Source: Leclercia adecarboxylata
GTDB lineage: Bacteria > Pseudomonadota > Gammaproteobacteria > Enterobacterales > Enterobacteriaceae
Assembly: GCF_006171285.1 (NCBI RefSeq)
Contig: NZ_CP040889.1
Span: forward strand, 744,001 to 808,000
Reading direction: 5' to 3'
DNA: 64,000 nucleotides
A model generated the notes under the pieces. The model was given only the letters and a program-made list of their open reading frames with translations. It was not told the DNA's origin and did not search any database. Of the stretch, positions 43,117 through 51,549 are shown piece after piece. How positions within the stretch are numbered: the stretch's first letter is position 1; every line of letters begins with the position of its first letter. A program made the translations under genes and the position numbers.

Positions 43117-44778
43117 ATGCTGGCACAACTGACCATCAGCAACTTCGCCATCGTTCGTGAGCTCGAAATTGATTTCAACAGCGGAATGACGGCTATCACC
43201 GGGGAGACCGGGGCCGGTAAATCTATTGCGATTGACGCGCTTGGGCTCTGCCTCGGCGGTCGTGCTGATGGCAACATGGTGCGCGCAGGTGCCAGCCGCG
43301 CCGATCTCTGCGCCCGTTTTTCCCTCAAGGACATCCCCGCCGCCCTGCGCTGGCTCGAGCAGAACCAGCTTGAAGATGGGCGTGAGTGCTTACTTCGCCG
43401 TGTCCTCAGCAGCGACGGCCGCTCCCGTGGCTTTATCAACGGTACTGCGGTGCCGTTGTCCCAGCTGCGCGAGCTGGGTCAGCTGTTAATCCAGATCCAC
43501 GGCCAGCACGCCCATCAGCAGTTGATTAAACCTGAACAGCAGAAATCCCTGCTCGACGGCTATGCCGGTGAGTCTGCGCTGACGCAGCTGATGGCTGATC
43601 ACTACCGTCAGTGGCACCAGAGCTGCCGCGAACTGGCGCTGCATCAACAGCAGAGCCAGGAGCGTGCGGCCCGTGCCGAGCTGCTGGCGTATCAACTGAA
43701 AGAGCTGAACGAATTCAGCCCGCAGGCGGGTGAGTTTGAGCAGATTGACGAAGAGTACAAGCGCCTTGCCAATAGCGGCCAGTTGCTCTCCACCAGCCAG
43801 CAGGCGCTGAACTTACTGGCCGACGGCGAAGAGGTGAATCTGCAAAGCCAGCTTTATAGCGTGCGTCAGTTAGTCACCGAACTGGCAGGCATGGACAGTA
43901 AAGTCTCCGGCATGCTCGATATGCTGGAAGAGGCGGCGATTCAGATCTCCGAAGCGAGTGACGAGCTGCGCCACTATTGCGAGCGTCTGGATCTCGATCC
44001 CAACCGCCTGTTTGAGCTGGAACAGCGCATTTCGCGCCAGATCTCCCTTGCGCGTAAGCACCACGTTTCACCCGAGGAGCTGCCTGGCTTCCACCAGTCC
44101 CTGCTGGATGAGCAGCATCAGCTTGACGATCAGGCCGACTCGCTGGAGACCCTCTCTCTGGCGGTCAGCGTGCATCATCAGCAGGCTCTGGAAACGGCTA
44201 CGCAGCTGCACAACGTTCGTCAGCGCTATGCGCAGGAACTCAGCCAGCACATTACCGAGAGCATGCATCTGCTGTCGATGCCGCACGGCGTTTTCACCAT
44301 CGATGTGAATTTCGAAGCTAACCACCTGACGGCTGACGGCGCGGACCGCGTTGAATTCCGCGTGACCACTAACCCCGGTCAGCCGCTGCAGGCTATCTCC
44401 CGGGTCGCGTCTGGTGGTGAGCTGTCGCGTATCGCCCTGGCGATTCAGGTGATTACCGCGAAGAAAATGGAAACCCCGGCGCTGATCTTCGATGAAGTGG
44501 ATGTCGGTATCAGCGGCCCGACCGCGGCGGTGGTAGGTAAACTGCTTCGTCAGCTTGGCGAGTCCACACAGGTGATGTGCGTCACCCACCTGCCGCAGGT
44601 TGCCGGCTGCGGGCATCATCATTTCTTCGTCAGCAAAGAGACCGACGGCGAGATGACCGAAACGCACATGCAGCCGCTGGACAAACGTGCCCGCCTGCAG
44701 GAGCTGGCGCGTCTGCTGGGCGGCAGTGAAGTCACCCGCAATACCCTGGCAAACGCGAAAGAACTGCTGGCAGCCTAA
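43117..44778 (+). CDS. recN: DNA repair protein RecN
   Basis: SMC-like ATPase acting in double-strand break repair under the SOS response. The 553 residues (same as E. coli) have Walker A GETGAGKS (about 30-37), a long coiled coil in the middle, the ABC signature [14 protein letters not shown] and Walker [14 protein letters not shown]. bamE follows 151 bp later as in E. coli. Confidence 0.98.
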   Translation: MLAQLTISNFAIVRELEIDFNSGMTAITGETGAGKSIAIDALGLCLGGRADGNMVRAGASRADLCARFSLKDIPAALRWLEQNQLEDGRECLLRRVLSSDGRSRGFINGTAVPLSQLRELGQLLIQIHGQHAHQQLIKPEQQKSLLDGYAGESALTQLMADHYRQWHQSCRELALHQQQSQERAARAELLAYQLKELNEFSPQAGEFEQIDEEYKRLANSGQLLSTSQQALNLLADGEEVNLQSQLYSVRQLVTELAGMDSKVSGMLDMLEEAAIQISEASDELRHYCERLDLDPNRLFELEQRISRQISLARKHHVSPEELPGFHQSLLDEQHQLDDQADSLETLSLAVSVHHQQALETATQLHNVRQRYAQELSQHITESMHLLSMPHGVFTIDVNFEANHLTADGADRVEFRVTTNPGQPLQAISRVASGGELSRIALAIQVITAKKMETPALIFDEVDVGISGPTAAVVGKLLRQLGESTQVMCVTHLPQVAGCGHHHFFVSKETDGEMTETHMQPLDKRARLQELARLLGGSEVTRNTLANAKELLAA

Positions 44779-44929
44779 ACTTTTTCGGTATCTCAGGGTC
44801 ATACAGAACAATAAAAACGCCGACAGACCGGACGCCAGAGGTTTTAATGTGGTGAAAGGTCTATTATCATCGGCATATTACATATGAGCCGTCGCGTATT
44901 GCCCGGGCCCGAAAAGGAATCAAATCACT

Positions 44930-45271
44930 ATGCGCTGTAAAACGCTGACCGCTGCCGCTGCGGTTCTTTTGATGATGACCGCAGGCTGTTCCACTCTGGA
45001 AAAAGTGGTTTACCGCCCTGACATCAACCAGGGGAACTATCTCGCTCCTAACGATGTGTCTAAAATCCGTGTCGGTATGACGCAGCAGCAAGTTGCCTAT
45101 GCTCTGGGCACACCGATGATGTCCGATCCGTTCGGCACTAACACCTGGTTCTATGTCTTCCGCCAGAAGCCTGGTCATGAAGATGTGTCGCAGCAGACGC
45201 TGACGCTGACTTTCAACAGCAGCGGCGTGCTGACCAACATCGACAACAAACCGGCGCTCACCAAAGAGTAA
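44930..45271 (+). CDS. bamE: Outer membrane assembly lipoprotein BamE
   Basis: Small BAM-complex lipoprotein (SmpA). The 113 residues have a signal ending MMTAGC, then the BamE fold with [27 protein letters not shown] and [14 protein letters not shown]. Length equals E. coli BamE. A terminator follows. Confidence 0.97.
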   Translation: MRCKTLTAAAAVLLMMTAGCSTLEKVVYRPDINQGNYLAPNDVSKIRVGMTQQQVAYALGTPMMSDPFGTNTWFYVFRQKPGHEDVSQQTLTLTFNSSGVLTNIDNKPALTKE

Positions 45272-45285
45272 GGTTTCAGAAATGC

Positions 45286-45313
45286 AAAAAGGTGCTCAAT
45301 GAGCACCTTTTTT
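45286..45313 (+). terminator. bamE terminator
   Basis: Stem AAAAGGTGCTC/GAGCACCTTTT around an AAT loop, with further T residues; symmetric, so possibly used by rnfH too. Confidence 0.9.
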
Positions 45314-45330
45314 GTTTTCTCTCGCCGCCT

Positions 45331-45360
45331 GTAGCCCCGGTAAGCGCAGCGCCACCGGGG
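45331..45360. repeat. REP-like element between bamE and rnfH
   Basis: A single imperfect palindrome, CCCCGGTAAGCGC...GCGCCACCGGGG, of the REP type, between convergent genes. Confidence 0.65.
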
Positions 45361-45368
45361 AACCCCGC

Positions 45369-45656
45369 TTATTTAGCAGCTCTCTCCGCACGCTGGCGAC
45401 GCAGTTCTTTCGGGTCGGCAATCAGCGGACGGTAAATCTCTACCCGGTCACCGTCCTTAACCGTATCGGCCAGCTTGACCGGACGGCTGTAAATCCCGAC
45501 CTTGTTTTTCGCCAGATCGATATCGTTACGTAATGTCAGCAGGCCAGAAGCCCGGATCGCCTCTTCAACGGTCGCCCCTTCTTCCAGCGTGACGCGCTGC
45601 AGATACTGTTTTTCCGGCAGCGCGTAGGCCACTTCCACCACGATCTCAGGCTGCAC
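45369..45656 (-). CDS. rnfH: RnfH family protein (YfjF)
   Basis: Small ubiquitin-like-fold protein of unknown role, 95 residues. It has [33 protein letters not shown] and [21 protein letters not shown], the RnfH pattern. The start is the GTG at 45656, which aligns with E. coli (96 residues) and overlaps the end of ratA by 11 bp; a longer frame inside ratA is not supported. ratA-rnfH is a conserved pair. Confidence 0.9.
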   Translation of the reverse strand: MQPEIVVEVAYALPEKQYLQRVTLEEGATVEEAIRASGLLTLRNDIDLAKNKVGIYSRPVKLADTVKDGDRVEIYRPLIADPKELRRQRAERAAK

Positions 45657-46083
45657 TGTAGACCTCTTTGGCGCGCACGGTGAACGCCTGAACCATATTG
45701 GCGGCAAGTTCTTTGAAGATGCGACCAAATGCCAGCTCGATAAGGGCGTTGGTAAACTCGAAGTCGAGATGGAATTCGATCCGGCAGGCATCGGCGCTCA
45801 GCGGAACAAACTTCCATCCACCCATCAGTTTCTTGAAGGGGCCATCCACCAGATGCATCAGAATACTCTGGTTATCGGTCAGCGTATTCCGGGTGGTGAA
45901 GGTTTTGCTGATCCCGGCTTTGGAAACATCCACCGCCGCCGTCATTTGCGTCGGGCCTGATTCCAGCACGCGGCTCCCGGTACAACCCGGGATAAACTGC
46001 GGATATGACTTAACGTCATTCACTAACTGGTACATCTGTTCCACACTGTAAGGGACAAGCGCAGTACGACTAATCTGAGGCAT
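45646..46083 (-). CDS. ratA: Ribosome association toxin RatA
   Basis: START/Coq10-fold protein (YfjG), reported in E. coli to bind 50S and block subunit joining; relatives are coenzyme Q-binding. From the ATG at 46083 it has 145 residues ([18 protein letters not shown]), with AGGAA upstream. An ATG at 46122 would add 13 residues and give 158, the length first assigned in E. coli. First gene of ratA-rnfH, divergent from smpB. Confidence 0.92.
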   Translation of the reverse strand: MPQISRTALVPYSVEQMYQLVNDVKSYPQFIPGCTGSRVLESGPTQMTAAVDVSKAGISKTFTTRNTLTDNQSILMHLVDGPFKKLMGGWKFVPLSADACRIEFHLDFEFTNALIELAFGRIFKELAANMVQAFTVRAKEVYSAA

Positions 46084-46239
46084 AGCATTTTTCCTGATCA
46101 AACAACCTACAAATAATAACATTTATCACCTGTTAAAAAAACGCTGAGCCTCATCTCGTGCTAATATAGCGCGTTAGACCTCACAGGACGCAATGAGGTG
46201 ACTTTTTGACATCAGATTACCTACGGCTTTACGACACTT

Positions 46240-46722
46240 ATGACGAAGAAAAAAGCACATAAACCAGGCTCGGCAACCATTGCGCTCAACAAGCGTGCCC
46301 GCCACGAGTATTTCATTGAAGAAGAATTCGAAGCTGGCCTTGCGCTGCAGGGCTGGGAAGTTAAATCGCTGCGTGCGGGTAAAGCCAACATCGGTGACAG
46401 CTACGTGATCTTCAAAGACGGCGAAGCTTTTCTGTTCGGCGCAAACTTTCAGCCGCTGACCGTTGCTTCCTCTCACTACGTCTGCGATCCGACACGCACC
46501 CGTAAGCTGCTGCTGAACAAACGTGAGCTGGATTCGCTCTTCGGGCGTATCAACCGCGAAGGTTACACCGTCCTCGCCCTGTCGCTGTACTGGAAGAACG
46601 CCTGGTGCAAAGTGAAAATCGGCGTGGCGAAAGGTAAGAAGCAGCACGACAAGCGTAACGATGCAAAAGATCGTGAATGGCAGGTGGATAAAGCGCGCAT
46701 CATGAAGCACGCAGGCCGTTAA
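46240..46722 (+). CDS. smpB: SsrA-binding protein SmpB
   Basis: Binds tmRNA and brings it to stalled ribosomes. The 160 residues equal E. coli SmpB, with [29 protein letters not shown] and the basic C-terminal tail [18 protein letters not shown]. It precedes its partner RNA gene ssrA by 90 bp. Confidence 0.98.
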   Translation: MTKKKAHKPGSATIALNKRARHEYFIEEEFEAGLALQGWEVKSLRAGKANIGDSYVIFKDGEAFLFGANFQPLTVASSHYVCDPTRTRKLLLNKRELDSLFGRINREGYTVLALSLYWKNAWCKVKIGVAKGKKQHDKRNDAKDREWQVDKARIMKHAGR

Positions 46723-46791
46723 TTTTCGGATACTTATTGAGCGATTCAATAAGTTAGCGTTCCGGACTGGTATCCGGGCCGCGAATTCTGG

Positions 46792-46797
46792 TATACT
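46792..46797 (+). promoter_or_regulatory. -10 element of the ssrA promoter
   Basis: TATACT, 15 bp before the mature 5' end of tmRNA. The -35 is weak or absent. The smpB-ssrA gap also holds an 8-bp inverted repeat CTTATTGA/TCAATAAG (46733-46752) without a T-run. Confidence 0.6.
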
Positions 46798-46812
46798 TGC
46801 TGTAACACTATT

Positions 46813-47176
46813 GGGGCTGATTCTGGATTCGACGGGATTTGCGAAACCCAAGGTGCATGCCGAGGGGCGGTTTGCCTCGTAAAAAGCCGCAAAAAAATAG
46901 TCGCAAACGACGAAAACTACGCTTTAGCAGCTTAATAACCTGCTAAGAGCCCTCTCTCCCTAGCTTCCGCTCTTAAGACGGGGATCAAAGAGAGGTCAAA
47001 CCCAAAAGAGATCGCGTGGAAATCCTGCCTGGGGTTGAAGCGTTAAAACTAATCAGGCTAGTTCGTTAGTGGCGTGTCATTCCGCAGCTGGCGTGCGAAT
47101 GTAAAGACTGACTAAGCATGTAGTACCGAGGATGTAGAAATTTCGGACGCGGGTTCAACTCCCGCCAGCTCCACCA
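46813..47176 (+). ncRNA. ssrA: Transfer-messenger RNA (tmRNA)
   Basis: Rescues stalled ribosomes and tags proteins for proteolysis. The 364-nt RNA starts GGGGCTGATTCTGGATTCGA and ends in a tRNA-Ala-like part with GGTTCAACTCCCGCC and CCACCA. The tag reading frame at 46903-46935 encodes ANDENYALAA plus a stop. The intact 3' end is a common phage and island integration site, and the sequence downstream is accessory. Confidence 0.98.
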
Positions 47177-47306
47177 ATCATGATTGGACAGTGATAGGAC
47201 ATCACTAGCAATAACAGGAAGTTAGCAGTCTCAGCAGGACACCGACCAGACGGTGAGGGGACAAAAAAGGATACGCAAAGGAGCCGCGGCTCCCCAGTGA
47301 CATAAA

Positions 47307-47329
47307 AGCCCGCATCGCGGGCTTTTTTT
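47307..47329 (+). terminator. Terminator downstream of ssrA
   Basis: Stem AGCCCGC/GCGGGCT with an ATC loop and a seven-T run. It lies immediately before the AbiTii-like gene and ends the ssrA transcript. The gap 47177-47306 also contains an inverted repeat AGTGAT/ATCACT and a 14-bp palindrome. Confidence 0.88.
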
Positions 47330-47344
47330 ATGAGGAGTAATCTT

Positions 47345-48265
47345 GTGAACCAGTTGGAAGAGATTATTGCGATCCTAAGTTCGGGCGATGAAGGAACAAC
47401 TAACGCGCTGCTAAAGACGAAGGTTCTTCTCTACTCTATTGGCAAAAAGGAACTAGCCACTTGGGTAAATCATGAGCTCCATGGCTACCCTAATGTGGCT
47501 CATCTTCCCGACTACAGAGTTGTGACCACCCGGATACTCGCAAACATTACGAATGGAGTCAGTATTTATAAAGCCTTCCCTCTTCCGATTTCGTATTTAG
47601 ATGATGACGATTATGAGGATGCAACTACTTCAAAGGTTAGGCTTTCTATCAGTCAGATAGAACAACTCGTTATTAACGCCGCAGAAAACCAAGATCTACA
47701 ACAGCCAATTCCAATCGATTATGCCCAATTAAAATATCGAAAGCATATTGCCAAGGGGTACTCGATAACGGCTTGCTACAAAGATATCGCCCTGCATAAT
47801 TTCACTTCAATAATGACCCAAGTTAGGTCGAGACTTCTAGATTTTGTTTTAGAGTTATCCGATCATGTATCCAGTGTACCCGGGACAGCTGCTATGACAG
47901 AAAAATTAAAGAAATTAGACGCTTCCTCACTTTTGAATAACGCTGTCTTTGGTGATAACACTGTAATAAACTTGGGTGATAGCAGTTCTTTCAATATCAC
48001 TAACAATGTTTCCAGAAATGATTTTAATGCTTTGAAAAAACTCCTTATGTCTGAAGGTATTTCAAGCGACGATTTAGATGAATTAGAAGTTGCGGTAAAT
48101 TCTGATGGCCCAATTGCCCCCCGAAGTAAAAACTATGGCTCGGCAGTAGGTCAGTGGTTTTCAGGCATGATTTCCAAGGCGGCGAACGGTACGGGTGGGA
48201 TCGGTGTAGCAGCGGTTACTGACCTTCTATCGTCCGCTTTGAAAAAATACTACGGCCTCGATTAG
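47345..48265 (+). CDS. AbiTii-domain protein (putative abortive infection)
   Basis: 306-residue protein. The N-terminal part (about 1-60) has the AbiTii pattern: helices with LLKTKVLLYSIGKKELATWVNHELHGYP followed by LPDYRVV. A middle region is followed by a short beta-like stretch DNTVINLGDSSSFNI and a C-terminal Gly/Ala-rich segment (GMISKAANGTGGIGVAAV) that could be an effector or membrane-active tail. The GTG at 47345 has GAGGAG at good spacing; the ATG at 47330 overlaps the terminator and ribosome site. AT-rich compared with core genes, suggesting transfer. AbiTii members occur in phage-defence loci; function here is inferred. Confidence 0.72.
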   Translation: MNQLEEIIAILSSGDEGTTNALLKTKVLLYSIGKKELATWVNHELHGYPNVAHLPDYRVVTTRILANITNGVSIYKAFPLPISYLDDDDYEDATTSKVRLSISQIEQLVINAAENQDLQQPIPIDYAQLKYRKHIAKGYSITACYKDIALHNFTSIMTQVRSRLLDFVLELSDHVSSVPGTAAMTEKLKKLDASSLLNNAVFGDNTVINLGDSSSFNITNNVSRNDFNALKKLLMSEGISSDDLDELEVAVNSDGPIAPRSKNYGSAVGQWFSGMISKAANGTGGIGVAAVTDLLSSALKKYYGLD

Positions 48266-48726
48266 ATATCGTGGGGTGTCAGGTGTCGGAGGTTCAAATA
48301 CTCTTTTGCCGACCAAAATTACAAGAAAACCAGCCTGTTAATACTGGTTTTTTTATGTCTGCGATTAGTGGGTTGTCGAAAGATGTCAAAATGATGGTAA
48401 AACCCTGTCCATTCTCGATCTTTAACTACCGTCAGATCGTACTGCAAACTTTGCTGAGCTACTTCCAAAATCGCACCAACTGTTTTACACCACCAGCCTA
48501 CCCGGACAAATTAATCCGTTGTACAGTTTTAAGGATCGCGCCGCTACTTATGCCGCAGACCGCTTTGCGCCAGAAGCGGACGTTCAGCTATTCACTTTTT
48601 GTCATTAAATTGCGTGCTCTTGGACTTCCTAGGAAATCTGTCCTGACATGCATATAGCTATAAACGATGTTTACCTTTAATCTCAGATAACTACAGCACA
48701 CATGAAACCAAATTAAGGAAATATGT
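48266..48726. other. Gene-poor stretch with a tRNA-3'-end-like fragment
   Basis: About 460 bp with no gene I can support. The start (about 48282-48315) contains GTCGGAGGTTCAAATACTC and then GCCGACCA, resembling the T-arm and acceptor end of a tRNA, followed by a terminator. A 128-codon frame at 48271-48657 spans this fragment and terminator and does not look like a protein. The remainder may be decayed mobile DNA. Confidence 0.55.
48327..48354 (+). terminator. Terminator after the tRNA-like fragment
   Basis: Stem AAACCAG/CTGGTTT with a loop of about ten bases and a T-run. It also closes the AbiTii-like gene transcript. Confidence 0.8.
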
Positions 48727-49200
48727 ATGGAAAACGATACGCTGGGCGGTAAGGAGCTTCAGGACAAAATTTTAGCCGGACTCAAAATCTATGAGGGAAA
48801 ATCCTTTCTTGAGCGGTTTGGCCTGTTTATGGGTAAGGCGCAATTGCTAGAGTTCGGCCTGAAAAAAATCCTCGAATCGCTTCCTGACTATAACCTTTCC
48901 GAAGAGGAACTAGAGAGACTCACGTTAGGCCAGACTCGCGTTGAGCTTGAAAAACTGGGGCTGCGCGCAGACTATAACGCACACCTGAAATCTTTTAAAG
49001 ATCAGCGCAACACGATGGCGCATGAGTTCTTGGCTAACTATGCGATAACTCAGCAAATTCTGGACGGAGCCGCATTAATTCGCCCATTTGAACGTGAGTT
49101 AGCTAATGCCAGCACTCAACTAGAGATGTTGATCATCGTTTTCGACTTTATCAACGGTGCCGGTAACGTTACCGCTTGGCTGGAGCCTAAAGCCGCCTGA
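48727..49200 (+). CDS. Small helical protein with a HEPN-type RX4H motif
   Basis: 157-residue, mostly helical, soluble protein that I do not recognise as a named family. Residues about 97-102 read RNTMAH inside LKSFKDQRNTMAHEFL, the R-X4-H motif of HEPN RNase/toxin domains, with a long helix after it. AGGAA lies 6 bp before the ATG. Next to the AbiTii-like gene and the prophage boundary, it could be a defence or toxin gene, but HEPN-like folds also serve without catalysis. Convergent with the SOS cassette across a hairpin. Confidence 0.6.
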   Translation: MENDTLGGKELQDKILAGLKIYEGKSFLERFGLFMGKAQLLEFGLKKILESLPDYNLSEEELERLTLGQTRVELEKLGLRADYNAHLKSFKDQRNTMAHEFLANYAITQQILDGAALIRPFERELANASTQLEMLIIVFDFINGAGNVTAWLEPKAA

Positions 49201-49271
49201 AATAAACAAATCTGACATGTATTCTCAATTAATTATTTCTGCTTCTCGCACATAGCAGACTTCAAATCTGG

Positions 49272-49300
49272 AAAGGGAAGACCGCAGGCCTTCCCCTTTT
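49272..49300. terminator. Hairpin between the HEPN-like gene and the SOS cassette
   Basis: Arms AAAGGGAAG and CTTCCCCTTTT around a GC-rich loop; usable in both directions between convergent genes. Confidence 0.65.
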
Positions 49301-49323
49301 AACGCACAACCGCGCACCGCTTC

Positions 49324-49638
49324 TTACACAGGTATGTCATCTACGTCTGTGCTGTTAATGAAGTACGTTACCCTGCCCATGACCTCAACCTCTTCCGCCG
49401 CTTCGCCCTCGATCGCCTCGCCATCATCCGTAATTAACGCCTTACCCATGAACTTTGCAAACTGAGTCCGACCGCCGGACAAAATCAGCAACACTTGCCC
49501 CTGCTTTACCCTGGTAGCGGGTTCGACAATGGCATAACCAAACGATGTCTCGATGATTCGGCTCTGGTTCGTCATGCACATGCTGGCCGGAGAAAAACGT
49601 TGCTCGACATAGTCGCCTGCCGGTGACACGAAGCCCAT
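49324..49638 (-). CDS. UmuD-like prophage protein lacking the catalytic serine region
   Basis: 104-residue protein. The start GFVSPAGDYVEQRF closely resembles the UmuD segment GFPSPAADYVEQRI at the UmuD autocleavage site. The middle IVEPATRVKQGQVLLILSGGRTQFAKF lines up with the UmuD segment IVDSAIT...GDIVIAAVDGEFTVKKL, and VEVMGRVTYFI with the final strand. The stretch that carries the catalytic GDSM serine in UmuD is missing or replaced, so self-cleavage is unlikely. Translationally coupled (TAATG) to the gene before it, under a LexA box. Role unknown; it may modulate Pol V, RecA filaments or a repressor. Alignment is from memory of UmuD. Confidence 0.6.
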   Translation of the reverse strand: MGFVSPAGDYVEQRFSPASMCMTNQSRIIETSFGYAIVEPATRVKQGQVLLILSGGRTQFAKFMGKALITDDGEAIEGEAAEEVEVMGRVTYFINSTDVDDIPV

Positions 49639-49877
49639 TAGTGAATCCTCCCCATGTTGCGCATGATCCAGTAGTGATTGTCGGTTCCGTCAGTTGTCTT
49701 GTCGGTGAAGTCGGGCTGGTAGTACTTTATCCACTCGTTGGCGTCGGCCCGGCTGAAATGCCATTGGACCTTTGCCAGTTCGCGGATAAAGTCTTCTGTG
49801 CGTAAGCAACGGTAGCCCTTGGGGTTTAGCTGTATTGCGGCCACAAATGCGGCGTGAATGTCGGAACGGCGGGGCAT
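49638..49877 (-). CDS. Small SOS-controlled prophage protein
   Basis: 79-residue soluble protein, MPRRSDIHAAFVAAIQLNPKG at the start, followed by a helical region with EDFIRELAKVQWHFSRADANEWI. I have no functional family for it, although similar proteins are common in enteric prophages. The ATG at 49877 has AAGGAG eight bases upstream. A LexA box lies 16 bp upstream of the start. Its stop overlaps the start of the UmuD-like gene, so the two form one unit. Confidence 0.7.
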   Translation of the reverse strand: MPRRSDIHAAFVAAIQLNPKGYRCLRTEDFIRELAKVQWHFSRADANEWIKYYQPDFTDKTTDGTDNHYWIMRNMGRIH

Positions 49878-49892
49878 GATCTGCACTCCTTT

Positions 49893-49912
49893 TACTGTTT
49901 TTATATACAGTA
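49893..49912 (-). promoter_or_regulatory. LexA box of the prophage two-gene cassette
   Basis: TACTGT-N8-ACAGTA: full match to the consensus ends of the LexA operator, CTG-N10-CAG at 49895-49910. It is just upstream of the 79-residue gene and so should make both genes DNA-damage inducible. Confidence 0.88.
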
Positions 49913-49941
49913 GTTTTAAAGGGGTTGCAGATCAAGGAGGT

Positions 49942-50367
49942 TTACACAGTTGGCTGATCGGGCCAGGTAATGTCTGGGGCAGTGGTGACGTCTACTGCCT
50001 CAAGAGCATCGAGGTAATCCAGCCAGGCGTTATAGCCCGCAAGTTCATCACCTTTAAGCCGGCCAAGCGCCGCTTTACCGGGCCACTGCTTACCGTTCAT
50101 GTACGCATTGGCAGCATCAATCCTGCGCTGCAGTTCAGTCCGGGCAGACGATGCCAGCTCTTCGTGCGTTGGCGGCGGAATGTCTGCCCACGCGGGAAGC
50201 CCATCAACCGGCGCGCGAACTTTCCCGGCCGGTGGCATGGAAATAAACTCCACGAATACCTCGTTGCTTACCTCAACTGCGTCATCCGGCCAGGAGCCTG
50301 CGGCAACATAGGAATTCTTCAATTCCTCGTCATAGAAAGCGTTATTTTTTGCGCTGTAGAAATGCAT
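49942..50367 (-). CDS. tfa: Tail fibre assembly protein (Tfa family)
   Basis: Chaperone for folding and trimerising the tail fibre. The 141 residues start MHFYSAKNNAFYDEELK and have the Caudovirales TAP pattern: a variable beta N-terminal part, PPPTHEELASSARTELQRRIDAANAYMN and a helical C-terminus. The ATG at 50367 has GGAG upstream. It follows the fibre gene by 4 bp, the usual stf-tfa layout. Confidence 0.9.
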   Translation of the reverse strand: MHFYSAKNNAFYDEELKNSYVAAGSWPDDAVEVSNEVFVEFISMPPAGKVRAPVDGLPAWADIPPPTHEELASSARTELQRRIDAANAYMNGKQWPGKAALGRLKGDELAGYNAWLDYLDALEAVDVTTAPDITWPDQPTV

Positions 50368-50371
50368 GTTG

Positions 50372-50956
50372 TTATCTCCCGATAGCAAACCAGTATCCGG
50401 TGCCGTAAGACGTATATTCTGAACCTGCAAAACGTACCCACTGGAAACCCGTTCGGGTAACTGCGGTGGTGGATGACGGCGCTATTCCAGTTGTTGCTCC
50501 ACCTGAGGCGTTAGTGGTGATTACCACAGCGTAAGCCGTAGATGGGAATGCGATGGGGAATGTCACATTATTCGACGCCCCTGGCGCAGGCATTGAGTTT
50601 TGCCCCCACTGAAGGATCAGGCCGCCTGGCAATTTCTGATACCCGTTATTGCCGAAGCTCGCGATGAATGAGGACATATCAGGGATCTGATTTGAACCCT
50701 CGCCGACATCGCGCAGCGCTGCGGCTTTGATACCGAGAACTAACGGAAGAGCCGTTCTCAGCTGGTTGCGTTTGGTTTTATCGAGCGTAATTCCCGCCGC
50801 TTCTACGATACCAGCCAGCTCCTCCTGCAGCATGTCAAAATAATCATCATCAAGGTCGGTAGCCGGCGTGCCGGTCTGCGGGTTACCACGGGTAAAGCCA
50901 TTCTTTCCCACGCCGAATTTATCTTTCTGCGCGGTAGGCGTGTCGATACGATGCAT
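50372..50956 (-). CDS. Phage tail fibre protein with gp53-like C-terminal domain
   Basis: 194-residue receptor-binding protein. The N-terminal half (HRIDTPTAQKDKFGVGKNGFTRGNPQTGTPATDLDDDYFDMLQEELAGIVEAAG in pieces) is the baseplate attachment region found in many enteric phage fibres. The C-terminal half (about 105-194), with LPGGLILQWGQ, VTFPIAF and GFQWVRFAGSE, matches the tail-fibre gp53-like domain. The ATG at 50956 has GGAG upstream. Short for a fibre, so probably an adaptor plus tip. Confidence 0.85.
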   Translation of the reverse strand: MHRIDTPTAQKDKFGVGKNGFTRGNPQTGTPATDLDDDYFDMLQEELAGIVEAAGITLDKTKRNQLRTALPLVLGIKAAALRDVGEGSNQIPDMSSFIASFGNNGYQKLPGGLILQWGQNSMPAPGASNNVTFPIAFPSTAYAVVITTNASGGATTGIAPSSTTAVTRTGFQWVRFAGSEYTSYGTGYWFAIGR

Positions 50957-50967
50957 AGTTTCTCCGG

Positions 50968-51549
50968 TTACGGATATTTGAAAAGTACGTAGGTATGGGA
51001 CGGGCAGAGTTTGCTGATCACGCATTCGGCGACCGTATCGCCCCAGTAACGAATCGGGGTATCGCAGTTATCTGTGCATGTCATCCAGGTGGCATCCGTG
51101 GCTGCAGGCATGTTGACCTGCCAGTAGTAACGCCATTCGGTTGAATACACGGCTTCAGTACAGGCGGAGGTGCACTTAAACGGCCCCTTATTGTACCGGG
51201 TGATAGTAGCCCCAGGCTTGCCCAGGGCCGCCAGCTGCTCGAGATAGAACGTCTCGTTTATACCCCCGATTAAATTGACCTTTGCGTCCAGCCTGCTCTG
51301 CCGCTGCAGTAATGTTTGCGTTCCGGTGGGGATGCATTCGTCCGGAAGACCGCAGCACGTCTCCCAGCGGTTGATCAGCTCGGTGGTGGTGCGTGGATCA
51401 ATTTCCAGCATCAAATCATCGGCGCGCTGGTGAGCCCGACGCAGAGAAGGGGCTGCGCCGATGAATGCGGGATCGTCAGCTGACCATGCCGGACCCGGCG
51501 GCAGCAGGGCTGACATCAGATTGATGTAGTCGTCATCTGTCACGTCCAT
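50968..51549 (-). CDS. Tail protein of the Mu gp48 / YmfQ family
   Basis: Baseplate wedge-associated protein (DUF2313), 193 residues. The N-terminal [12 protein letters not shown] and [25 protein letters not shown] patterns are diagnostic. The C-terminal third has eight cysteines in paired patterns ([39 protein letters not shown]), seen in the YmfQ branch and possibly metal-binding. It overlaps the gp47 homologue by 10 bp. Confidence 0.9.
   Translation of the reverse strand: MDVTDDDYINLMSALLPPGPAWSADDPAFIGAAPSLRRAHQRADDLMLEIDPRTTTELINRWETCCGLPDECIPTGTQTLLQRQSRLDAKVNLIGGINETFYLEQLAALGKPGATITRYNKGPFKCTSACTEAVYSTEWRYYWQVNMPAATDATWMTCTDNCDTPIRYWGDTVAECVISKLCPSHTYVLFKYP

Noticed and set aside
48271..48657. 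128-codon plus-strand frame
   Set aside because: It spans a tRNA-like fragment and a terminator hairpin, has irregular composition and no ribosome site.
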